DNA of 64,000 bases from an uncultured Chthonomonas sp. GTDB taxonomy: Bacteria > Armatimonadota > Chthonomonadetes > Chthonomonadales > CAJBBX01. The DNA is taken from assembly GCA_903951425.1 (NCBI GenBank), contig CAJBBX010000013.1, forward strand, positions 35,938-99,937, read 5' to 3'. The notes beneath the pieces were generated by a model. It was not told the DNA's origin. It did not search any database and saw only the letters and a list, made by a program, of their open reading frames with translations. Of this stretch, positions 56,418 through 64,000 are shown piece by piece; position 1 is the stretch's first letter, and each line of letters starts with the position of its first letter. A program made the translations under genes and the position numbers.

Positions 56418-56475
56418 CCTCCCGTGCGGGTGTTACCCGGTTAGTCTAGCCCACGGGAGGATGCGGCCGCGACCC

Positions 56476-57144
56476 TCAGCGCACCGGCACGATGTAGAGC
56501 ATGAAGACCCAGTGGCAGACGCTGCCGCCCAGCACGAAGAGGTGCCAGAGGTCGTGCGAGCCGAACACGCCCGGCCAGAGCCGCGGCCTGCCGCTGGCAT
56601 AGACAACCGCGCCCAACGTGTAGGTGATGCCGCCCGCCAGTAGCCAGCCGATGGCCTCCGGTGGCAGTTTGGCGCGCAAGCTTGGCACCATGGCGGACGC
56701 CATCCAGCCGAGCCCGATGTAGAGCACCAGGCGGACCCAGTGCGGCGTGCGGGGCACGAAGAGCACCACCGCCGAGCCGGCCAGCGCGATGCCCACCACG
56801 ACCCCGAAGAGCGACCACCCCAGCGCCCCACGCAGGGTCACCAGGCACATGGGGATGAAGCTCCCCGCGATGAGTAGCGTGATGGCCGCGTGGTCCAGCC
56901 GCATCAGCCACTCCTGCGCACGCGGAGAGACGGGCAAGCCGTGGTAGATGCCGCTGGCCATATAGAGCATGATAAGCGTGGCGCCGTAGAGCGAGAAGCT
57001 CACCACCCGCCAGGGCTCACCGTGGGACCAGACGATGAGCAGCACCATCCCCGCCACCGACAGCGCCGCTCCCGCGAAGTGCGATATGGCGCTGAAGGGC
57101 TCCCGAAGGCCCCGGCGCCGACGATCCGTCGTTGTATGGCTCAA
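56476..57144 (-). CDS. Hemolysin III/PAQR-family membrane protein
   Basis: 'REPFSAISHFAGAALSVAGMVLLIVW', 'SGIYHGLPVSPRAQEWLMRLDHAAITLLIAGSFIPMCL', 'SHDLWHLFVLGGSVCHWVFMLYIV'; start codon uncertain (TTG 57144 proposed). Confidence 0.88.
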   Translation of the reverse strand: MSHTTTDRRRRGLREPFSAISHFAGAALSVAGMVLLIVWSHGEPWRVVSFSLYGATLIMLYMASGIYHGLPVSPRAQEWLMRLDHAAITLLIAGSFIPMCLVTLRGALGWSLFGVVVGIALAGSAVVLFVPRTPHWVRLVLYIGLGWMASAMVPSLRAKLPPEAIGWLLAGGITYTLGAVVYASGRPRLWPGVFGSHDLWHLFVLGGSVCHWVFMLYIVPVR

Positions 57145-57271
57145 CGGAACACTACCCCTTGCTGCCGGAAAGGACCGGCGTCTGCATATGCTACCACTGT
57201 GCGGGCGGCAGGAGTTCCGGTGGGCGCCGTCGAACAGAACTTGACGATCGTAACGGGTGAGGTGAGAGACC

Positions 57272-58570
57272 ATGAGCGCCGACAGTAAGCAGCAGTCCCT
57301 GAGCCGCCGGGCCTTCGTCGGAGGCGCGGCGGGAGCCGCGTGCATGATCGGCGTGCCGGCATCGGCAGCCCGAACCTACCGCGCCAACGAGAAGCTGCGC
57401 ATCGGCGTCATCGGCGTGGCCAATCGCGGTTGGGCCAACTTCGAGGGCGTCATGGGAGAGGAGATACGCGCCGTCTGCGATGTGGACGACAGCTACCTCT
57501 ACTCCGTGGCGCAGCAGTTCCCCGACGCCGCCCAGTTCCGCGACTTCCGCAAGCTGCTGGAGATGCCGGGGTTGGACGCCGTGGTCGTGAGCACACCGGA
57601 CCACACTCATGCACCCGCCACTGCCGCGGCCCTCCGCGCGGGGCTCCACGTCTACTGCGAGAAGCCGCTGACCCATACCGTTCAGGAGGCGCGCATCGTG
57701 GCCGAACTGGCCGCCAAGCACAAGCGGGCCACACAGATGGGGACGCAGATCCACGCCGAGCCCAACTACCGCCGTGTGGTAGAGCTGGTGCAGTCCGGTG
57801 CAGTCGGCGCGGTGCGCGAGGTCCACGTCTGGTGCGGCGGCGCCTACAGCGGCGGGGCCCTTCCTACCGACCAGCCGCCCGTGCCCGTGGGTCTCGACTG
57901 GGACCTCTGGCTCGGCCCGGCGCAGCCCATCGCCTACCACCCCCGGTTCGCGCCCTTCGTCTGGCGCAGTTGGTGGGCCTTCGGCAACGGGCGCCTGGGC
58001 GACATGGCCTGCCATCACATGGACCTCTCCTTCTGGGCGCTGGGCCTGCGCCACCCGTCCACCGTGGAGGCCCAGGGCCCGCCCGTGGACGCCTACTCCT
58101 GCCCCGAGTGGCTGGAGGTGCGCTACGCCTTCCCGGCCATCAACAAGCGTCCCGCCGTGGAGCTCACCTGGTATGACGGTGACCGCCGGCCCGCCAAGCT
58201 CCCCGAACCGTACCGCAGCGAGTGGGGCGCCGGCACGCTCTTCGTCGGTGACAAGGGCATGCTCCTGGCGGACTACGGCCGGCGCATCCTGCTGCCCGAG
58301 AAGCAGTTCGAGGGCTACCAGGCCCCGGCGCCCACCATCCCGGATAGCGTCGGCCACCACCAGGAGTGGATCAACGCCTGCAAGACCGGATCGCTCACCA
58401 CCTGCAACTTCGACTACGCCGGCGCCCTCACCGAAGCCGTGTTGCTAGGCTGCGCCGCCTACCGCGCCGGCGCCAAGCTGGAGTGGGACGCCGCCAAGCT
58501 CGCCGCCCGCGGATGCCCCGCTGCCGATAAGCTGATCCGCGGCGCACACCGCCGAGGCTGGGAAGTCTAG
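57272..58570 (+). CDS. Tat-exported Gfo/Idh/MocA-family oxidoreductase
   Basis: 'SLSRRAFVGGAAGAACMIG' Tat signal; 'LRIGVIGVANRGWANFEGVMGEEIRAVCDVDDSYL', 'VVVSTPDHTHAPATAAALRAGLHVYCEKPLTHTVQEAR'. Confidence 0.95.
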   Translation: MSADSKQQSLSRRAFVGGAAGAACMIGVPASAARTYRANEKLRIGVIGVANRGWANFEGVMGEEIRAVCDVDDSYLYSVAQQFPDAAQFRDFRKLLEMPGLDAVVVSTPDHTHAPATAAALRAGLHVYCEKPLTHTVQEARIVAELAAKHKRATQMGTQIHAEPNYRRVVELVQSGAVGAVREVHVWCGGAYSGGALPTDQPPVPVGLDWDLWLGPAQPIAYHPRFAPFVWRSWWAFGNGRLGDMACHHMDLSFWALGLRHPSTVEAQGPPVDAYSCPEWLEVRYAFPAINKRPAVELTWYDGDRRPAKLPEPYRSEWGAGTLFVGDKGMLLADYGRRILLPEKQFEGYQAPAPTIPDSVGHHQEWINACKTGSLTTCNFDYAGALTEAVLLGCAAYRAGAKLEWDAAKLAARGCPAADKLIRGAHRRGWEV

Positions 58571-58593
58571 ACCGACGACGCAAGGAGACGACG

Positions 58594-60003
58594 ATGACAC
58601 GAACCGTACGCCTGGCCCTCTGGGCGATGATGCCCGCGGCCCTGCTGACGATGACCGCCGCGCTGGAGTCCGGCATCTGGGCGCAGGGCAAGGCGAAGCC
58701 CGCCGCCAAGCCCGCGCAGAAGGCCGCCCAGAAGCCCGCCGCCGAACCCGCCGGTCCGCCCGTCTCGGCCGAAGGCAAGCGCTGTCTCGGCTGCCACAAC
58801 CAGGTGACGCCCGGCATCGTGAAGGACTGGCAGGGCAGCAAGCACTACGCCATGGGGATCGACTGCGCCTCCTGCCACGTCGAGGCCGGCAAGGCCGACA
58901 GGCCCGACGCCAAGAACCACCACGGCTTCAAGATCGCCGTCATCGTCACTCCCAAGACCTGCCAGAGCTGCCACGAGGCCGAGGCCACCGAGTTCCAGGC
59001 CAGCCGCCACGCCGACGCCGCCAAGTTCATCGGCAGCCTCGACAACGTGCTGGGCGAGGCCGTGGGCGGCGGGCCTGTGGCCGACGCGGGCTGCAAGCAG
59101 TGCCACGGCTCCACCGTCGCCATGAAGGACGGGAAGATCGACCCGGCCACCTGGCCCAACACCGGCATCGGGCGCATCAACCCCGACGGCAGCAAGGGCG
59201 CCTGCACCTCCTGCCACTCGCGGCACGCCTTCAGCGTGGCGCAGGCCCGCACGCCCGAGGCCTGCGGCAAGTGCCACCTCGGCCCGGACCACCCGCAGAA
59301 GGAGGTCTGGGAGGAGTCGAAGCACGGCAGCCGCTACCATCAGGCCTTGGCCCTTGGCGGCAAGCAGGGGCTCCATGATCCGGCAGGGAAATGGCTACCC
59401 GGCAAGAGCTACTCCGCGGGCCCCACCTGCGCAAGCTGCCACATGAGCGCCACGCCCAACATCCCGGTGACCCATGATGTGGGCAAGCGCATCAGCTGGA
59501 CGCTCCGCCCGGCCATCAGCGCCAAGCTGCCCGAATGGGAAGCCAGGCGCAAGGACATGCAGGACGTCTGCACCCAGTGCCACAGCCGCAGCACCGTGAA
59601 CGGCTTCTACACGCAGTTTGACCGCGTGGTCGATCTGTACAACAACAAGTTCGCCGCGCCGGCCAAGGCGATCATGGACGGCCTCGCCGCTTCCGGCAAG
59701 CTCACCGGCCAGCCCTTCGACCACAAGATCAAGTGGACCTACTACGAGCTCTGGCACCACGAAGGCCGCCGGGCGCGCCACGGCGCCGCCATGGCCGGAC
59801 CGGACTACGCCTGGTGGCACGGCATGTACGAGGTCGCCAAGAAGTTCTACACCGAGTTCATCCCCGAAGCCCGCGAGCTGGACCCGGCGCTGGTGGAGAA
59901 GGCCATCAAGGATATGCCCGAGCACGACTGGTTCACCAAGGGCATGTCCAAGCAGGACCTGGAGGGGGTCATCAAGTTCTACCAGGGCCGCTACGCCCAG
60001 TAG
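58594..60003 (+). CDS. Octaheme c-type cytochrome, hydroxylamine oxidoreductase-like
   Basis: Eight CXXCH motifs (CLGCH, CASCH, CQSCH, CKQCH, CTSCH, CGKCH, CASCH, CTQCH); 'CGKCHLGPDHPQKEVWEESKHGSRYH' and 'ELWHHEGRRARHGAAMAGPDYAWWHGMYE' HAO-like blocks. Confidence 0.92.
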   Translation: MTRTVRLALWAMMPAALLTMTAALESGIWAQGKAKPAAKPAQKAAQKPAAEPAGPPVSAEGKRCLGCHNQVTPGIVKDWQGSKHYAMGIDCASCHVEAGKADRPDAKNHHGFKIAVIVTPKTCQSCHEAEATEFQASRHADAAKFIGSLDNVLGEAVGGGPVADAGCKQCHGSTVAMKDGKIDPATWPNTGIGRINPDGSKGACTSCHSRHAFSVAQARTPEACGKCHLGPDHPQKEVWEESKHGSRYHQALALGGKQGLHDPAGKWLPGKSYSAGPTCASCHMSATPNIPVTHDVGKRISWTLRPAISAKLPEWEARRKDMQDVCTQCHSRSTVNGFYTQFDRVVDLYNNKFAAPAKAIMDGLAASGKLTGQPFDHKIKWTYYELWHHEGRRARHGAAMAGPDYAWWHGMYEVAKKFYTEFIPEARELDPALVEKAIKDMPEHDWFTKGMSKQDLEGVIKFYQGRYAQ

Positions 60004-60025
60004 CGCCGCCGTCACTCCGCGCCCC

Positions 60026-60061
60026 GAGGGCCCCGAATCCGGCAAGGATGGCGGGGCCCTC
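60026..60061. terminator. Bidirectional hairpin
   Basis: GAGGGCCCCG-aatccggcaaggatgg-CGGGGCCCTC between convergent genes. Confidence 0.65.
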
Positions 60062-60075
60062 TTGCTTGTGTGGCC

Positions 60076-62187
60076 TCACTCCTTGGCCAGGGCGGCCACC
60101 TCCGGAGAGCGTGCCAGCAGCACGTCAAGGATGCGCGCCAGGCACGCGTCGGGCTTGGCCTCCCACTTCAGATCGGACCCGGAGGCCTGCGCTGGAAGCT
60201 GCATCTGGCGCGCGCCGCCCCGCCCGGAGCTGTGTCCGGGGATCAGGAGGCGTCCGCGCCGGACATCGTAGGGCGCGGTCAGGACCGTCAGCGTCTCGAT
60301 CGCCTGGCCGGCCTTCAGCAACATGCGGGCGTACTTCCACTGGCCGAATCTGGGGTGGTCTGCATCAACCCGGCAGTACTCCGCGTTCGGTGGCCCGCCC
60401 CACGACGCGCCCCAGCCCCACCGGTCCGAGCTATCGCCGTAACGCGCACGGCTCACGATCAGGTACCCGATTTGCGGCGTGTGGGCCCGGTCGCGGACAA
60501 CCAGGGCCAACGCCGTGATGCCGCGATGCTGAACCTGGGCGAGGACCGCCGTCTTGGAGAGGCGCACCACACGGCCCTGCGAGCGTACGGAGCCGGATCG
60601 GACCGGCATCTCGTGACCCAGTGCGGCCTCCCTGCGGACCCGCCTGAGCGAGCCACCCGCCACCCGTGCGGTCGCGGCGTCCTTGGAGCGCGACAGTGCG
60701 GCCAGGGCGGCCAGGGCGCTCGGGCTTCGAATCTCGCCGAGCGCGTAGATGGCCGAGTCGCGCCACATGGGGTCGACCTCCGCCAGACGCGCAATGCCTT
60801 CGATGTCGTTCGCCTTCTTCAGCGCCTCCAGGCCCAGGTCCACCACGCGGAGGGTCCGGACGACCTCGGCGGCGTTGGGCGTTCGCCGCGCCGCCTCGGC
60901 GTCGGGCTCCGGAAGGTTGCGCCCGGTTGTGGGCTGCGGCGCCACGGCGCCGCGGGCGCCGTACCGGTACTGCCGGCCGAGGACCGCATTGCGCCGGGCC
61001 TCGACAACCTCCTTGGACCGCGCCATGGAGGCCAGCGCCGCGTCGAATCGCCCGTCGCCCGTCGCGAGGACCACCATGGCGAGCGCAACGGCGGCCCGGT
61101 ACCGGTCGCGATGGCCGGCTGAGCCCGCGATGGCGGCGAGCGGCCGCGCATGCCGGGCGTCGGCTTGCATCCCGGCGGCGTCGATGGCGGCCTGCAGCAC
61201 GAGGTCGGGCTGGTGTGGCCCAAGGAGCCGGGGCCCCGGGTCCGACAGCACGCAGCCGACCGCCTCCACCGCGCCGCCCTTGCGAAAGCCGCCCAGGGCG
61301 TGGATCAAGCGCGCCTTGTCGATCCGATCGCCGAAGGTGTAGGGCTCCCGCAACGCGTTGGGGTCGGTGGCGGCCCTGATCAGGAGCGGCAGCACCCGTG
61401 CGTCCCCCCGCTCGCCCAGCACGGTGGCCGCGCGGTAGCAGGTCTCCTCATCCTGGCTTTTGAGCGCCGCCTGCGGGTCCAGGAAGGCGTAGGCCTGCGA
61501 GGCCCGCTGCCTCTCGTAGGGCGACCCAAGCGGGTCGGAGACGACCGTCTGCAGCGCGGCGACGTCGCCCGACGCCTCCAGTTGGCTGACCGCGAGGACG
61601 CGGCCGCGGAGCGATGGGCCGCAGGCGACCCCGCCGATGAGTAGCGCCACCAGTGCCGCGACGGCAAGGGCGGCGGCGCTGCGCATGGCTTCGGGGCGCC
61701 CTTGCAGCGACCGCGCCAACGCCAGTCCGGCCGCGCCGAGCAGGACGCCCACGACAAAGAGCGCGTAGACCGCCGTGGCCACACCCATGGACGAGCGCGG
61801 CAGGAGCAAGATCACCGGCCAACCGGCGACGGGCCCCGAGGCGATCCCGGCCAGCGCCCAGCGCCGGATGGAGGGCTCATCGGCCCACCGGGCCATCGCC
61901 CGTCCGGCGAAGATGCCGCCTGCCACGGCGCCGACAGGGAACCCCACGATGAACCCGAGCATCAGGCCGATCGGCAGGTCGGCGTGGCGGCTGAAGCCTG
62001 TAGACTCCAGCGCCAAGCCGAGCCCGCCGCCCAGCGCCGGACCCAACGCGATGGACCCAGCAACGGACCCAGCGGCCGCCGCCGGGACGTGCGCACCCCG
62101 CTTCCGCCAGTAGAGCGACACCACCAGGGCCGTGACGCCGACGGGGACCAGCAGCACCAGCAACCCGAAGAGCACACTCGAATCCAT
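60076..62187 (-). CDS. Membrane-anchored HEAT-repeat protein
   Basis: N-terminal Gly-rich TM segments; repeats 'CYRAATVLGERGDARVLPLLIRAATDPN', 'IARLAEVDPMWRDSAIYALGEIRSPSALAALAALSRSKDAATARVA'. Confidence 0.8.
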   Translation of the reverse strand: MDSSVLFGLLVLLVPVGVTALVVSLYWRKRGAHVPAAAAGSVAGSIALGPALGGGLGLALESTGFSRHADLPIGLMLGFIVGFPVGAVAGGIFAGRAMARWADEPSIRRWALAGIASGPVAGWPVILLLPRSSMGVATAVYALFVVGVLLGAAGLALARSLQGRPEAMRSAAALAVAALVALLIGGVACGPSLRGRVLAVSQLEASGDVAALQTVVSDPLGSPYERQRASQAYAFLDPQAALKSQDEETCYRAATVLGERGDARVLPLLIRAATDPNALREPYTFGDRIDKARLIHALGGFRKGGAVEAVGCVLSDPGPRLLGPHQPDLVLQAAIDAAGMQADARHARPLAAIAGSAGHRDRYRAAVALAMVVLATGDGRFDAALASMARSKEVVEARRNAVLGRQYRYGARGAVAPQPTTGRNLPEPDAEAARRTPNAAEVVRTLRVVDLGLEALKKANDIEGIARLAEVDPMWRDSAIYALGEIRSPSALAALAALSRSKDAATARVAGGSLRRVRREAALGHEMPVRSGSVRSQGRVVRLSKTAVLAQVQHRGITALALVVRDRAHTPQIGYLIVSRARYGDSSDRWGWGASWGGPPNAEYCRVDADHPRFGQWKYARMLLKAGQAIETLTVLTAPYDVRRGRLLIPGHSSGRGGARQMQLPAQASGSDLKWEAKPDACLARILDVLLARSPEVAALAKE

Positions 62188-62223
62188 GGCCCGCCTCCTT
62201 GCCGACCCCCGCCGCCCGCCTCC

Positions 62224-63798
62224 TCAGCCGGGGTAGATGCCCTCCAGTTGCCACAGGTCCAGCGAGAGCAGGGCCGCATCGGACCCCTGCGCCCGCAACG
62301 AGAGGCCTGTGCTGTCCGTCCGGCCGGGGTAGACGCGGATGCTCAGGCACTGGCGCCCGTTGACGAAGACCTCGACCACACTACGGTCGATGAAGACCCG
62401 CAGCTTCAGCGTCTCCCCCGGCTCCAGGTAGAACGGCGCGATCTCCGGTGCGCGGCATTCGGCGTCGGGCAGTTCCGATGAGTAGGCCGTATCGACCAGC
62501 AGCACGCTGTCGCGCGACTCGTTGAACCGCGTCCAGCCGTCACTGCGGTCCCAGTCCACATAGCCGCGGTGGCGGTAGAAGGCGATCCGTGTGAACTCGG
62601 CCCGGTCCGGCGAGCGCAGCACGGTCAGCTCCACCCACTGCGCCGCCATGGGATCGATCTCCGCCGCGACCTCCGCCACGCTGCCCTGCAACCCCTCCAG
62701 CGTCACCTCGCGGTTGGCAGGCAGGGCCATGGGCGGCGCCTGCGCGTGGGCCCGGCGGAGCGACGCCAGGTCGCCGGCCGGCTCCATCCGCAAGTCGTCG
62801 CGCCCGGCAAGCGTCAGCCGCCGGGGCAGGCTCATGATCTGGTTCCATCCCGGCGTGGGCCTGGCCGCGTTGATATTGAAGATCGCGATCACGCCGCCGC
62901 GCCCGTCCGGCGTGGCCGTTGGGGCGTGGACGCCGCCGGGGTACCAGGGGCCGAAGGTGAAGCGCCCCCCGCTGGTGACCACGAGCTTCTGCCGCTCCGT
63001 GTCGTAGTCGCCCAGCAGGTAGTGCGCGCCGCTCATGTGGCTGTAGTGGAGCAGGATGTGCCGGTCGCCGATGGGCCAGAAGTAGGGACAGCCGCCGTCG
63101 TCGCCGGGCAGGCCGAAGATGTCGTCCTCCAGCAGTGGGTGGAGGTACTCCCACCTCTCCAGGTCCGGCGAACGGAAGAGGAACTCGGCCCGTGTGCGCT
63201 TGCCGCTGGGGCCGTGGGGCAGCGTGCCGCCGGACACAGAGTAATAGGACGCGCCCTGCTTCCAGATGCAGGGGTCATACATGAAGTTGATGGCTCCCGG
63301 CGGCACGGGCGCCCCGCCCACGCCGGGCATGGCCTCCCCGCCGGCGGTGGGTGTCCAGATCGGGCAGGGGTTCGGCAGCACGGCGCCGCCGGTCACCTTG
63401 CGCCAGTTGAGCAGCATCGGGTCCTCGGAGACGGCCACCATGTTGCCCAACTGGCGCCCGTGGTACATAGCGATGACGCGCTCCGCCTCTACCAGCGTGG
63501 AGCCCGACCAGCAGGACTCCTCCGGCCCGGGCGCGATCGCGTAGGGCAGGTCGCTCCAGTGGGCCAGATCCGGGCTCACGGCGTGCCCCCAATGCGGGCG
63601 CGGGTCGGCGGGCGGGAAGGCCTGGTAGAAGAGGTGCCAACGGCCGTGCCGGAAGCAGAGCCCATTGGGGTCGTTCAGCCCGCCCTCGGGGCTGACGAAG
63701 TGGTAGAGCGGGCGGTAGCGGTCCGCGGCGAGGGCCTCGCGTGATCGTGCGAAACGGTCCAGCTCGGCGCGTCCCTCGGGGCCCATGTCATCCAGCAT
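62224..63798 (-). CDS. GH32-family beta-fructosidase/levanase-like
   Basis: ATG 63798 with GAGGAGGGACC upstream; 'YHFVSPEGGLNDPNGLCFRHGRWHLFYQAFP' (NDPNG nucleophile), 'INFMYDPCIWKQGASYYSVSGG', C-terminal beta-sandwich 'LRVFIDRSVVEVFVNGRQCLSIRVYPGR'. Confidence 0.95.
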   Translation of the reverse strand: MLDDMGPEGRAELDRFARSREALAADRYRPLYHFVSPEGGLNDPNGLCFRHGRWHLFYQAFPPADPRPHWGHAVSPDLAHWSDLPYAIAPGPEESCWSGSTLVEAERVIAMYHGRQLGNMVAVSEDPMLLNWRKVTGGAVLPNPCPIWTPTAGGEAMPGVGGAPVPPGAINFMYDPCIWKQGASYYSVSGGTLPHGPSGKRTRAEFLFRSPDLERWEYLHPLLEDDIFGLPGDDGGCPYFWPIGDRHILLHYSHMSGAHYLLGDYDTERQKLVVTSGGRFTFGPWYPGGVHAPTATPDGRGGVIAIFNINAARPTPGWNQIMSLPRRLTLAGRDDLRMEPAGDLASLRRAHAQAPPMALPANREVTLEGLQGSVAEVAAEIDPMAAQWVELTVLRSPDRAEFTRIAFYRHRGYVDWDRSDGWTRFNESRDSVLLVDTAYSSELPDAECRAPEIAPFYLEPGETLKLRVFIDRSVVEVFVNGRQCLSIRVYPGRTDSTGLSLRAQGSDAALLSLDLWQLEGIYPG

Positions 63799-64000
63799 GG
63801 TTGGTCCCTCCTCACGCGCATAGGTTCGACGGAGGCGCGGTCCCGTTCCTGCCCGCGGCCCGAGGCATCGACCGCCCGAGTCGGCCCTTGACAAGCCAGA
63901 TGCAACCCGCTATCATGTGTGTGCGTCAAGTACCTAAAGTCTTCAGCAGGTCAGTGACGGGCTGGTTCGTGGTTCTCGTGGGATGAGCAGAGATGCAAAC

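Noticed and set aside
54372-56444. 690-aa + strand ORF
   Set aside because: Antisense shadow of the GH106-like gene.
1-64000. tRNA/rRNA genes, CRISPR arrays, integrases/transposases, known defence systems other than MazEF
   Set aside because: None recognised by eye; a tRNAscan/Infernal/DefenseFinder run would be needed to exclude them formally.

Overview
High-GC bacterial chromosomal window, about 42 protein-coding genes on both strands. No rRNA, tRNA, CRISPR array, phage or transposase was recognised by eye. The content (DUF6785-like membrane proteins, DUF1080, several Gfo/Idh/MocA oxidoreductases, PQQ-type propeller, Tat-exported enzymes, GH32/GH95/GH106-type hydrolases) suggests a saccharolytic Planctomycetota/Armatimonadota-like organism; this taxonomic guess is inference only. 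Recognisable blocks: (i) a MazEF-type toxin-antitoxin pair; (ii) a pentose operon araB-araD-(fucose isomerase-like)-ADH-sugar-binding protein-PHP; (iii) a CheB/CheR-PAS fusion coupled to a hybrid histidine kinase that carries an apparent +1 frameshift; (iv) an uncharacterised carbohydrate cluster with a 1147-aa protein; (v) ftsK-aminotransferase-Gfo/Idh-SDR-folE; (vi) a translationally coupled trio of FGE-fold protein, unknown protein and Tat amidohydrolase; (vii) a Gfo/Idh oxidoreductase followed by an octaheme HAO-like cytochrome. The items most worth follow-up are the octaheme cytochrome, the propeller protein with a multi-TM insertion, the FGE-fold/amidohydrolase operon, the 24.6-30.7 kb unknown cluster, the shared C-terminal Ig-like domain in two exported proteins, and the interspersed/inverted repeats at 11.3-11.8 kb. 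I did not find a clear new defence or mobile system.
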